From assembly GCA_016779005.1 (NCBI GenBank), contig JADHOL010000007.1, positions 1-64,000 of the forward strand: DNA of 64,000 nt, written 5' to 3'. The stretch's first letter is position 1. The number at the start of each line of letters is the position of its first letter. Source of the DNA: Alphaproteobacteria bacterium (GTDB lineage Bacteria > Pseudomonadota > Alphaproteobacteria > Puniceispirillales > Puniceispirillaceae). Shown here piece after piece: positions 46,222-54,531 of this stretch. Position numbers and translations under genes: made by a program. The notes below the pieces were generated by a model. It was given only the letters and a program-made list of their open reading frames with translations, had not been told where the DNA came from and ran no database searches.

Positions 46222-47898
46222 ATGCAAAAACAAACTGGTGCAGTTATACTAGCAGAATTACTAAAAGCTTATGGGATTACCCATATTTTTATGGTTCCGG
46301 CTGTCTTAAGAAGAACAATGGTGGAAATAGAGAAAAGGACAAATATTAAACGACTTCACGTTCATTCTGAAAAATCAGCTGCTTATATGGCAGATGGCTA
46401 TGCGCGGGCATCTGGAAAGCCTGCTATTTGCATGGCACAGGTAATTGGTGCTTTGAATATAGCAGCAGGGTTGCGAGATGCATTTCTGGCGCATTCTCCC
46501 GTAATCGCTCTTACAGGTGGTAGAGATCCAAAAACAAAATTCAAGAAGGTCTACCAAGAAATAGATGATATGCCTGCATTCGAGCCTGTCACAAAATTCA
46601 ATGCAACGATTGATGATGTTAGCCGGATTCCTGATATGATTGAACAGGCGTTTCGGGTTTCAACCTCTGGCTCACCAGGTCCTGTGCATTTGCAATTCAA
46701 AGGCAATGAAGCACAAATAGATTTAGAGGAATTTGAATTTGAAAGTAATTTCAAGATATCAGATACACACATTCCGCCGCATCGCCCGATTTGCAATGAT
46801 ACATTATTACAGGAAGCCCTAACCGCCATTCAATCAGCACAGAGGCCAATTATTGTTGCTGGCGGCGGTGCAAAACATTCCAAATCATCCCTAGAATTAA
46901 TCGAATTTGCGGAACAGCTGAATATACCAATTGCAACGTCTCTGAATGGAAAAGATTTAATTCATTCAACCCATCCTCTCTCATGTGGTGTGGTTGGCAC
47001 TTACTCACGCGAATCAGCTAATCTCGCAGTGAAAGCTGCTGACCTTGTGATATTTATTGGATCTGAAACAAGCTCTATGACAACACATTTCTGGACAGTA
47101 CCAGATGATAAATCACGGGTTATTCAGATAGATATCGAACCTGAAAATCTAGGCAGAAACTATCTTCTTGAAGTTGCAATACAAGGCGATGCAAAAGCAA
47201 TCCTGGAGAGGATGAACAGGCTTGCATCTGCGCTTACCATTCACGAGCGCACTGACTGGCTTGAGCATATCCAAGAGCTAAGGCGTGATTGGTATCACAA
47301 ATATAAACCCCTAATGGAAAGTGATGCCAATCCAATAAGGCCAGAGCGATTATGCGCGGAAATTAGCGATAATGCGCCAGATAACGCTGTGATTGTTGTG
47401 GATACAGGCCATGCTGGTATGTGGATGGGCGGCATGTTTGATCTACAGCATCCAAACCAAAATTATATTCGAAGCGCTGGCCATCTTGGCTGGGCTTTTC
47501 CAGCATCACTTGGGGCAAAATGTGCGCTGCCAGATAGAGCTGTGATTTGCTTCACCGGGGATGCTGGGTTCTGGTACCATATTGCTGAAATCGAAGTAGC
47601 TGTAAGATGGAACATTAATGTAATTGTGATTGTGAATAATAACAGTGGTGGCAATCAGTCAAAACGTGGTTTTGATAGAGCCTATGGCGGAGAGCAAACA
47701 GCCGAAGGTCGACAGATGTGGACGTTCAATACTGTAAATTTTGCAGAAATCGCTCAGAATATAGGAGCTGTTGGTATTAGAGTAGAAAAAGCAGAAGATA
47801 TACAAATTGCGATTAAAAAAGCATTACACTTAAACAAACCAGTAATTATTGATGTTGTGACTGACATTGATGCATTAGCACCGCTAGCGGTTAACTAG
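46222..47898 (+). CDS. Thiamine-diphosphate enzyme, acetolactate synthase-like
   Basis: A 558-residue ThDP enzyme with the three-domain AHAS/decarboxylase layout. The catalytic glutamate that activates ThDP is E50 (HSEKSAAYMADGYAR). The middle domain follows, and the ThDP-binding motif GDAGFWYHIAEI...NNNSGG lies at roughly residues 435-470, with GDA in place of the usual GDG. It is not a housekeeping acetolactate synthase: there is no regulatory subunit gene, and the N-terminal substrate region (FMVPAVLRRTMVEIE) differs. It likely decarboxylates or condenses a 2-keto acid, or cleaves an acyl-CoA, in the surrounding catabolic run. The 141-base gap upstream holds nothing I recognise. Confidence 0.88.
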   Translation: MQKQTGAVILAELLKAYGITHIFMVPAVLRRTMVEIEKRTNIKRLHVHSEKSAAYMADGYARASGKPAICMAQVIGALNIAAGLRDAFLAHSPVIALTGGRDPKTKFKKVYQEIDDMPAFEPVTKFNATIDDVSRIPDMIEQAFRVSTSGSPGPVHLQFKGNEAQIDLEEFEFESNFKISDTHIPPHRPICNDTLLQEALTAIQSAQRPIIVAGGGAKHSKSSLELIEFAEQLNIPIATSLNGKDLIHSTHPLSCGVVGTYSRESANLAVKAADLVIFIGSETSSMTTHFWTVPDDKSRVIQIDIEPENLGRNYLLEVAIQGDAKAILERMNRLASALTIHERTDWLEHIQELRRDWYHKYKPLMESDANPIRPERLCAEISDNAPDNAVIVVDTGHAGMWMGGMFDLQHPNQNYIRSAGHLGWAFPASLGAKCALPDRAVICFTGDAGFWYHIAEIEVAVRWNINVIVIVNNNSGGNQSKRGFDRAYGGEQTAEGRQMWTFNTVNFAEIAQNIGAVGIRVEKAEDIQIAIKKALHLNKPVIIDVVTDIDALAPLAVN

Positions 47899-47941
47899 CA
47901 TAACCCAAACAAACTCATCACCAAACAAATAGGAGAAATTT

Positions 47942-49123
47942 GTGAAATACCCCAGCATAGATAAAGATAATTATCCACTTGGTTTTTTATTCATAAAAGG
48001 GGGAGAGCAACCTGATATTGTACAAGGCAAAACCGGAACAACAACCTATACAACTCATGCAAGGCAAATGGCCTTATTTCAAAAAGAAGCCCTTATTCAA
48101 GAAGGCGATAAAGGAAACAGATGGCGGCTATCATCAGATGAGGGAAAACACCTATCTGGAACCGACCTTGCCCCTTTTCCGCTTGGTTTCTTTAATGCAG
48201 CGCTTCACGGTGACTTGACAGGGCGTATTCGCCAATTTGCCAAACGTGATGACATAATTATCGACAAAATAGACATGGAAGTTTCTAATTTTTACTATAT
48301 GACTGGCTCATTTGTGAAGGGAGATGCCACAGGTCATGCAGAACCGCCCCTAATTGAAATATCTATCACCGCAGATATAAGTGCTGAAAAAATTAACACC
48401 ATTATATCAGATGCTCTAACCGCTTCTCCTTTCATATATGGGTATCGCAACGAGCTTCATAGCCGGTTTTCCTTATTCATAAATGGCACCGAAAAAACAT
48501 TATCAAACTTGCCAAATTGTCCAATAGATGCCGCAGAAGATCCCTTTATGATCTACCAGACAACACCTGCACCTGTTAGTGATACTGAATTTATGGATGG
48601 CATAATCAGAAAAACAGGCGAAGAATTAGAGGGTGAAATAACAAAAGCACCTACAGGAACAACAACAAAAATTATCCGTAACATCTATGGGGAGAGCCAT
48701 AGCACTGGTGATGCAAGCACGGTCATTTCTGATACCGTCCTTGGGCTTCCGGGGATGACCCGTTTTGAGATTGGCAGTGATGAGGGAGGTAACTCTGCTC
48801 CTTCAGGCTTAAGCCATATGTGCGCAGGCGTGTCGTTCTGCTTTTTAACGCAGTTACACCGCTATATTGAACATCAGAAATTCTCTATCAGTGGAATGCG
48901 CCTTACCCAAACTGTAGATTTTGAGGTAAGCGAAGAAAACGGCGCTCAAATTGGCAAGATGGCTGCTGTTGATACGCATCTTTATATGAATGGAGATGCC
49001 TCTGAAGAGGCGTATGAGCGCTTGTTAGAATTATCAGCAAGATCATGTTATTTGCACGCAACCCTTGCCAAACCGCTTGAACCTAAAGTGGAGATAAGCC
49101 TGAATGGTAACGCCATTTCTTAG
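47942..49123 (+). CDS. Tandem OsmC-fold protein, N-terminal copy without the cysteine pair
   Basis: A 393-residue protein that reads as two OsmC-like domains (about 25-200 and 235-390). The second keeps cysteines suited to the thiol peroxidase site: C300 (or C294) in the central helix and C369 in the ARSCYLHATL motif. The first has FPLGFFNAALHGDL at the corresponding helix and no such cysteines. OsmC proteins reduce organic hydroperoxides, but long versions also occur with hydrolases and may have other roles. GTG start at 47942 with AGGAG seven bases upstream. It lies between the ThDP enzyme and the alpha/beta hydrolase on the same strand. Confidence 0.78.
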   Translation: MKYPSIDKDNYPLGFLFIKGGEQPDIVQGKTGTTTYTTHARQMALFQKEALIQEGDKGNRWRLSSDEGKHLSGTDLAPFPLGFFNAALHGDLTGRIRQFAKRDDIIIDKIDMEVSNFYYMTGSFVKGDATGHAEPPLIEISITADISAEKINTIISDALTASPFIYGYRNELHSRFSLFINGTEKTLSNLPNCPIDAAEDPFMIYQTTPAPVSDTEFMDGIIRKTGEELEGEITKAPTGTTTKIIRNIYGESHSTGDASTVISDTVLGLPGMTRFEIGSDEGGNSAPSGLSHMCAGVSFCFLTQLHRYIEHQKFSISGMRLTQTVDFEVSEENGAQIGKMAAVDTHLYMNGDASEEAYERLLELSARSCYLHATLAKPLEPKVEISLNGNAIS

Positions 49124-49155
49124 ACTAAATAGAAATCAAGATTAGGGAGTTCAGA

Positions 49156-50379
49156 ATGAAATCATTGAGAACCAAACGAGACGAGCAACAATGGATGCTC
49201 GACCTGGCGCTTAATATGCGTGGTAGAGTTCAGAATTTTGAGAGAGATGATTGGGAAACACCAAAGCGCGCTCATAATTATCGGATGCTTCCCAAAATGT
49301 GGCGCCAAAAAGCAGAGCATGATGAAGCACTGGCAAAACAGGCTGAAAAACAAGGGTTTGTGATGACGGCATTAGAACATTACGAACATGCGGTTGAATC
49401 CTACAGAATGGCGCAGCACCCTATATATTTTGACGATAATCCAGTAAAAATATATCTCACTCAAAAACTAGCAGAAATGGTTGATAGAAGAAGTGCTATT
49501 TCGCCCTACCCCATAGAGCGGGTTGAAGTACCGTTCGATGATGGCAAAACCATATCCTGTCTGTTACACCTGCTCCCCGATAGACGCAAAGCACCATGCG
49601 TCATTTATGTTCCAGGAATGGACCAGACAAAAGAATATTTCCCAAAGGTTATGAATAATCTTGGCATAAATAGGGGTATGCACGTTATTTCGATGGATGG
49701 CCCTGGACAGGGCAACTCAAACATGCAGAAAATTCGTGCTGTCGGGGATAATTATGAACGTGCAGGGGCTGCTGTTATCTCATATCTTCAAACCAGAGAA
49801 GAAATTGATAGCGATCGTATCGGCATATATGGTGTTAGCATGGGCAGCTATTGGTCCCTTCGTCTTGCAAGTTATGATCACCGTGCCGCCGCCATCGCTA
49901 GCGGTGTTGCATGTTTCAATCCTAATAACACCATTTTTTCTGTATCCTCACCTCGCTTCAAGCAGATGTTTATGTATATGGCTGGATTAGATGATGAAGA
50001 TGAATTTGATAAGATGTCATCTGAAATGACGGTAAAAGGATATTCTGAAAAAATTTCCTGTCCAACATTACTGGCTACTGGTGAATTTGACCCGCTATGC
50101 CCCTTGGAGGATGCAGTTGAGGTTTTTGAAGACCTGAAATGTAGCAAAGAAATGTGGGTTATTGAAGATCAGTTTCATCCCTTATGGGGAATCCCAAATC
50201 TAGGCAAGCTTGATTGTCATCACTATATTATGGACTGGCTGCAACGCGTCTTATTCTCAGAAAATCCAGCAGATGGGGTAGCTGATGGGCGTATTGCCTA
50301 TGTTGCCAATGGGGGCGATGGGCCATTTGGTGATTGCGAATGGGAGCCGCCTATTGGCGCAGATGACGCTTATTTCTAA
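49156..50379 (+). CDS. Alpha/beta hydrolase (FrsA / dihydroxypseudooxynicotine hydrolase-like)
   Basis: A 407-residue hydrolase with an N-terminal helical cap (about 1-120) and an alpha/beta domain. The triad is S228 (GVSMGS), D312 (GEFDPLCP) and H341 (DQFHPLWG). The 84- and 29-residue spacings between these are almost those of 2,6-dihydroxypseudooxynicotine hydrolase, which cleaves a C-C bond in a beta-diketone-like side chain. The oxyanion-side sequence VPGMDQTKEYF also fits that group. A C-C or ester hydrolase in a catabolic route is the best guess. It starts 32 bases after the OsmC gene and ends before a terminator-like hairpin. Confidence 0.87.
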   Translation: MKSLRTKRDEQQWMLDLALNMRGRVQNFERDDWETPKRAHNYRMLPKMWRQKAEHDEALAKQAEKQGFVMTALEHYEHAVESYRMAQHPIYFDDNPVKIYLTQKLAEMVDRRSAISPYPIERVEVPFDDGKTISCLLHLLPDRRKAPCVIYVPGMDQTKEYFPKVMNNLGINRGMHVISMDGPGQGNSNMQKIRAVGDNYERAGAAVISYLQTREEIDSDRIGIYGVSMGSYWSLRLASYDHRAAAIASGVACFNPNNTIFSVSSPRFKQMFMYMAGLDDEDEFDKMSSEMTVKGYSEKISCPTLLATGEFDPLCPLEDAVEVFEDLKCSKEMWVIEDQFHPLWGIPNLGKLDCHHYIMDWLQRVLFSENPADGVADGRIAYVANGGDGPFGDCEWEPPIGADDAYF

Positions 50380-50398
50380 TATAAGCTCATCGATTAAA

Positions 50399-50432
50399 AA
50401 AAGGCAGCTTGGATTCGCCCAAACTGCCTTTT
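50399..50432. terminator. Bidirectional terminator between convergent genes
   Basis: AAAAGGCAG (50399-50407) pairs with CTGCCTTTT (50424-50432), and the inner TTGG and CCAA extend the stem past one mismatch. A run and T run flank it on both sides, so it can end both the hydrolase transcript and the oppositely oriented amidohydrolase transcript. Confidence 0.8.
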
Positions 50433-50460
50433 GATAGGTTCATTTGAAACCGCGTATTAA

Positions 50461-51525
50461 CTAGAGACCTAGTAGCTTTTCTGCATTGCCACCAACAATC
50501 TTCGCGATATCTTCTTCTGTAAGAGATGTCGTGCCTGTAACATGACCAATTGGATCATCTTCAGCCATATCATATGGATAGTCAGTTCCCATCACAATTT
50601 TATCAGACCCATAGATCTTTACAAGATAATCTAACTGCTCATAGGTAAACACAACTGTATCAAAATAGATCTTGCGCAAATAATCAGATGGCTTGCCCTT
50701 AATTATTTCGCGGCAATCTGGGCGCGCACCCCATGCATGGTCGATACGGCCTGCATAAGCTGGCAGATATCCCCCGCCATGAACCGCAAGTATCTTAAGA
50801 TTTGGATAGCGCTCAAGTGTCCCATCAAAAATCAAATGATGAATAGCAACTGTTGTATCAAGCGGGTTTCCAATGATGTTATTGAAATAATGGTTTAGGA
50901 AACGGTCGCCTTGCGGATATCCGTTCGGGTGCAACACCATTAATGTGTCCAGCTTTTCTGCCATTTCCCACATTGGATCAAGACTTCTATCTGAAAGCTC
51001 AGTACCATTTACAGATCCTAGAACCTGAAATCCTTTTAGACCTAATTCTTTTACACCGCGTTCCATTTCACGTGCCGCCGCATCACCATCCTGAAGCGGT
51101 AAATGCCCTAGCGCTAGAAATCTGTCAGGGCGAGATTGCGCAATAGATGCTAATTTATTATTGATGGTCTGGATTGCTTTATGACCAACAGAATTACGGA
51201 CTGAATAATAGGCCTGAAACGGAACAGGAATAAGCACCTGCATATCAATTCCTTGACGATCCATATCACGAAGGCGCTGATCCAAGTCCGTTAGATGAAC
51301 GATTCTATCTTCTTGGTTTTGCTTCACATTCTGAGCAGTAGTGCGCGGGTTTGTATATCTAACAGCTGGAATAGCCATCGGATTTAAAATCCCGTCTACA
51401 AGATCATGAGCCTCTTGAACATGAAGATGACAATGCGCGTCAATTGTAAGACGCGACGGACGAGTTTCTGCCCCTGACTTACCATGTTCTCTGGCAGCTG
51501 TTGCGCCATAAGGTCTTAATTCCAT
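50461..51525 (-). CDS. ACMSD-family amidohydrolase (metal-dependent decarboxylase-like)
   Basis: A 354-residue TIM-barrel protein. Metal ligands are H31-x-H33 (IDAHCHLH), H199 (LHPNGYP) and D314 (MGTDYPYD), with H249 in VHGGGYLPAYAGRIDHAW. The latter stretch parallels the HGGG...GR motif of aminocarboxymuconate-semialdehyde decarboxylase (ACMSD), which positions the substrate carboxylate. Family members also include resorcylate decarboxylases and isoorotate-type decarboxylases. A non-oxidative decarboxylation or hydrolysis of an aromatic or unsaturated acid is plausible. It shares a 253-base divergent region with the CoA-transferase genes, and that gap holds an ATCGAT palindrome. Confidence 0.87.
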   Translation of the reverse strand: MELRPYGATAAREHGKSGAETRPSRLTIDAHCHLHVQEAHDLVDGILNPMAIPAVRYTNPRTTAQNVKQNQEDRIVHLTDLDQRLRDMDRQGIDMQVLIPVPFQAYYSVRNSVGHKAIQTINNKLASIAQSRPDRFLALGHLPLQDGDAAAREMERGVKELGLKGFQVLGSVNGTELSDRSLDPMWEMAEKLDTLMVLHPNGYPQGDRFLNHYFNNIIGNPLDTTVAIHHLIFDGTLERYPNLKILAVHGGGYLPAYAGRIDHAWGARPDCREIIKGKPSDYLRKIYFDTVVFTYEQLDYLVKIYGSDKIVMGTDYPYDMAEDDPIGHVTGTTSLTEEDIAKIVGGNAEKLLGL

Positions 51526-51651
51526 TTTTATCCTCCAAAAAAACCATCAAAAATACCAGACCCTGCGTTTACGTACCCCAACAGAGACATGGCGTGTTAA
51601 AAATTTATCTTCTTTTTTTGCGTGACTTCGTTTGAAGTCTACCCAATTCCG

Positions 51652-51668
51652 CAAAATATCGATAATAT
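51652..51668. promoter_or_regulatory. ATCGAT-type palindromic motif between the amidohydrolase and CoA-transferase genes
   Basis: CAAAATATCGATAATAT, core 51658-51663, in the divergent gap about 130 bases before the amidohydrolase start and about 115 before the CoA-transferase start. Its first 15 bases are identical to the motif at 44131-44145. Confidence 0.55.
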
Positions 51669-51778
51669 GCTACAAAAGATATACATAAAACAACAGATAT
51701 TTTAAACAAAACTTGATAAATGAGAATTTTTTTAAATGTACACTTGCTTTTACATTTTGATTATGGCGTGCTCTGGCC

Positions 51779-52654
51779 ATGATTGATAAGGTTATGACTG
51801 CGCAACAAGCCGTCAAAAAATACATCCATAATTCAGACACCGTCTTCATTGGCGGCTTTGGACATGCCATTGCGTTCGCAATTGCACATGAAATAGTTCG
51901 GCAAAAAAAACACAGTCTTCATCTTGTAAAGACAGGAGCTGATATTGTTTTTGATTTGCTGGTTGCCGGTGGGTGCGCCAACAGATTAAGCTGCGGATGG
52001 TATGGTAATCCAGGCATCGGCATGAGCAATATAATCAGCAAAGCTGTTGCATCAGGTGAGCTTGCATTAACCGAAAGCACAAATTTTTCGATGATGTTGC
52101 GATTGCATGCTGGCAAGCTTGGGGTGCCTTTTATCCCCTCGCCTATATTAGCCGATGGCGATTTAGCTGGCAGTGTTGATGGTATAAAAACGATAAAATG
52201 TCCGTTCACACAAGCACAATATCAAGCACATAGTGCCTTAAATCCAGATGTGGCCATCATTCATGCACAACGTAGTGACATGAATGGAAATGTTCAGCTA
52301 TGGGGTTCTGTTGGTGATACAATTGAGGGCTGTGAGGCATCACAGAAAATAATCTGTTCTGTTGAAGAAATCTGCGAGAGCGAGGAGATACTTCTCAGCC
52401 CGCATCTAACAAAGCTACCAGCGCATAAAGTCGTCGCTGTCATAAAACAGCCCTTTGGCGCATACCCCTCTTATGTGCATGATTATTATCAAAGAGATGA
52501 GAGATATTACGCAGAACACACAAGCAATACCAAAGATAGCTTGAAATCAGATGAATGGCTTCAAACAAGCGTTTTTGACCATGACGACTTTGAGTGCTAT
52601 CTTAACAGCTTGCCTGGCACGCTATTAGACCAGTTAGCCTGGAGCAAATCATGA
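51779..52654 (+). CDS. Family I CoA-transferase, alpha subunit (GctA-like)
   Basis: A 291-residue alpha subunit. It shows the opening MTAQQAVKKYIHNSDTVFIGGF and a KTGADIVFDLLVAGG segment in the GctA style, and the longer C-terminal extension seen in glutaconate CoA-transferase-type and IpdA-like proteins rather than in the shorter SCOT/PcaI forms. The alpha subunit has no catalytic glutamate in this family; that lies in the beta subunit. The stop overlaps the next gene by four bases (ATGA). The ATG at 51779 fits the family start better than the later in-frame ATG at 51794. Confidence 0.88.
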   Translation: MIDKVMTAQQAVKKYIHNSDTVFIGGFGHAIAFAIAHEIVRQKKHSLHLVKTGADIVFDLLVAGGCANRLSCGWYGNPGIGMSNIISKAVASGELALTESTNFSMMLRLHAGKLGVPFIPSPILADGDLAGSVDGIKTIKCPFTQAQYQAHSALNPDVAIIHAQRSDMNGNVQLWGSVGDTIEGCEASQKIICSVEEICESEEILLSPHLTKLPAHKVVAVIKQPFGAYPSYVHDYYQRDERYYAEHTSNTKDSLKSDEWLQTSVFDHDDFECYLNSLPGTLLDQLAWSKS

Positions 52655-53421
52655 ATACAAACACAGAATCCAGCGATAAGACCAACGGTTTGGAAAATCC
52701 GTTAATTACAGATGAGATTATCTCACAAGCCCGCGCCGCTTTTATGGCGGCACGTGAAATTAAAGACCATCAAACATTATTTGTTGGCATCGGTTTGCCA
52801 TGTCTTGTTGCGCATCTCTCTCAATCTGTTTTATCCCCTAACTGCCATCTGGTTTTCGAATCGGGATTGATAGAGGTTGCATGCGAAACACAGCCTCTAT
52901 CAACTGCCAGTGCCAATATCGCGAAAACTGCAAAAATGCATGGCTCCATGCTAGATGTTTTTAGCATGCTTCAGCGAGGCGAGATTGATGTCGGCTTATT
53001 ATCGGCCGCACAAATTGACATACATGGCCACCTCAATAGTAGCAGGCTAATTACAAAATCTGGGAAAACGTTATCATTGCCAGGCTCAGGAGGGGCGCAT
53101 GACATTACCGTTCTCGCTAATAAGGTAATTGCGGTGATGCCATCTGACCCAAGGCGATTTGTAAATAATGTTGATTTTATCACCTCTCCAAACAGCCCTT
53201 ATGGCAATAGAGAAGGTGTGGTGGGCGTTGCAATGCCAGATGCTTACTTTAGCTTTGATACTGGCAGGCCTATTCTGCAAAAAATCTATTCAGATAGGAA
53301 TGCCGATGCGATAAATGAATCTCTTAATTGGGATTCCCAGATTTCAGATAGCCTTGAGATAGTAAATCCGCCAGAGGGTGATTTGTTAGAAAGAGCTGGA
53401 ATATTTCTAAAAACCAGTTAG
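52651..53421 (+). CDS. Family I CoA-transferase, beta subunit (GctB-like)
   Basis: A 256-residue beta subunit. The catalytic glutamate of the family is E70 in LVFESGLIE, and VGIGLPCLVA (about residues 45-54) is the expected CoA-binding loop. The later NSSRLI and LPGSGGAHDI stretches are standard. With the alpha subunit it would swap CoA between two acids, or, as in IpdAB, act hydrolytically on a cyclic CoA ester; the presence of the glutamate favours true transferase activity. Start coupled to the alpha subunit by ATGA. Confidence 0.88.
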   Translation: MNTNTESSDKTNGLENPLITDEIISQARAAFMAAREIKDHQTLFVGIGLPCLVAHLSQSVLSPNCHLVFESGLIEVACETQPLSTASANIAKTAKMHGSMLDVFSMLQRGEIDVGLLSAAQIDIHGHLNSSRLITKSGKTLSLPGSGGAHDITVLANKVIAVMPSDPRRFVNNVDFITSPNSPYGNREGVVGVAMPDAYFSFDTGRPILQKIYSDRNADAINESLNWDSQISDSLEIVNPPEGDLLERAGIFLKTS

Positions 53422-53511
53422 CTGATAGCCTGTTATTTTGATTTAATTCAAATTTTAGGTAGATTTTTGTATAGACAAATTTTCTACAATCGTTAAATCC
53501 TAATAAAACAA

Positions 53512-53537
53512 ATTATCGATAAATCAATTATCGAATT
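53512..53537 (+). promoter_or_regulatory. Paired ATCGAT-type motifs before the lactonase operon
   Basis: The first core is ATCGAT (53515-53520, within AATTATCGATAAAT) and the second is ATCGAA (53530-53535, within AATTATCGAATTAT). The copies lie 15 bases apart and end about 27 bases before the lactonase-like start codon. Confidence 0.5.
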
Positions 53538-53562
53538 ATAAAGCGAAATTTGGAGACAAAAA

Positions 53563-54456
53563 ATGACTATCCGAGATTGTATAGCACCAGATAGAAACCC
53601 TAGAAAGCCAGATATCACTTTGCCAAAAGGCAGTATTGATACCCATGTGCATATATTTGAAAGCCAATTTCCATTGTTTGAAGGACGTGGATATAATCCG
53701 CCTAATTCGACATTGGAAGATCTTATCCATCTGCATACGACGCTTGGGGTAGACAGAGTAGTCTTCACGCAGCCATCTGTTTATGGTGTTGATAATTCAG
53801 CCATTCTTAAAGGAATGAATCTATTAAATGAGAAAGTAGCCAATAAGGCACGTGGTGTTTGCGCTATTAAAATGGATGCATCAGAAGCCTCACTGCAAGA
53901 ATTGCATGACCAAGGAATTCGCGGCGTTAGACTGAATCTTGATAATAAAGGCGGAATGCCACTGGAATTAACAGAAATATCAAAGCTTGAAGACAAAATT
54001 AAAGGCTTTGGTTGGCATTTAGAATATTTATTCCCTGGCAAAGATATTGTTGAGTTGGAGCCTGTATTATCTAATGCTTCTGTGCCTGTTTCTATCGGGC
54101 ATTTTGCCTATCAGCCTGCAACAGCTGGCATTAACGCAGATGGTTTCAAAACATTATTACGACTTGTAAAAGACGGAAATACCTGGATTAAAATTTCGGG
54201 TGCTAACCGCGTAAGTGAAACCGACCTTCCGCCCTATGATGATGTTCTGCCAATGGCACGGGCTCTTGTTGAAGCAAATCCAGATAATGTAATGTGGGGA
54301 ACAGACTGGCCTCATCCAAACAAATATGAAGTAAATCCCAATGATGGTGATTTGGTGAATTGGTTTGGTGAATGGATAACAGATGATGCCATGCGCACAC
54401 GCATTATGGTAGATAACTCAGAAGCGTTCTACGATTTTGGCGCCTATCAAGGATAG
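53563..54456 (+). CDS. COG3618 TIM-barrel hydrolase (LigI / sugar-lactonase-like)
   Basis: A 297-residue amidohydrolase-superfamily protein. Metal-site residues are H28-x-H30 (IDTHVHIF), a later histidine in SIGHFAYQP, and the aspartate of MWGTDWPHP near residue 246. COG3618 members include 2-pyrone-4,6-dicarboxylate lactonase and L-fucono-, L-rhamnono- and other sugar lactonases. The following genes, an SDR and an IlvD/Edd sugar-acid dehydratase, favour the sugar-lactone alternative. GGAGA lies about eight bases before the ATG, and two ATCGAT-type motifs lie just upstream. Confidence 0.87.
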   Translation: MTIRDCIAPDRNPRKPDITLPKGSIDTHVHIFESQFPLFEGRGYNPPNSTLEDLIHLHTTLGVDRVVFTQPSVYGVDNSAILKGMNLLNEKVANKARGVCAIKMDASEASLQELHDQGIRGVRLNLDNKGGMPLELTEISKLEDKIKGFGWHLEYLFPGKDIVELEPVLSNASVPVSIGHFAYQPATAGINADGFKTLLRLVKDGNTWIKISGANRVSETDLPPYDDVLPMARALVEANPDNVMWGTDWPHPNKYEVNPNDGDLVNWFGEWITDDAMRTRIMVDNSEAFYDFGAYQG

Positions 54457-54531
54457 TTAGTTTATTCCTTAATTTTAGGATACATCTTATTTATAGAATA
54501 GTGTGTATCCGCCCTAAACTGGAGAATATAG

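Noticed and set aside
46222-47898. Biosynthetic acetolactate synthase (ilvB)
   Set aside because: There is no ilvH or ilvN gene next to it, the ThDP motif is GDA, and the neighbours are catabolic.
50389-50394. Another intergenic ATCGAT, just before the terminator at 50.4 kb
   Set aside because: It lies at the 3' ends of two convergent genes and lacks the A/T palindromic flanks (CTCATCGATTAA), so I do not count it as an operator.
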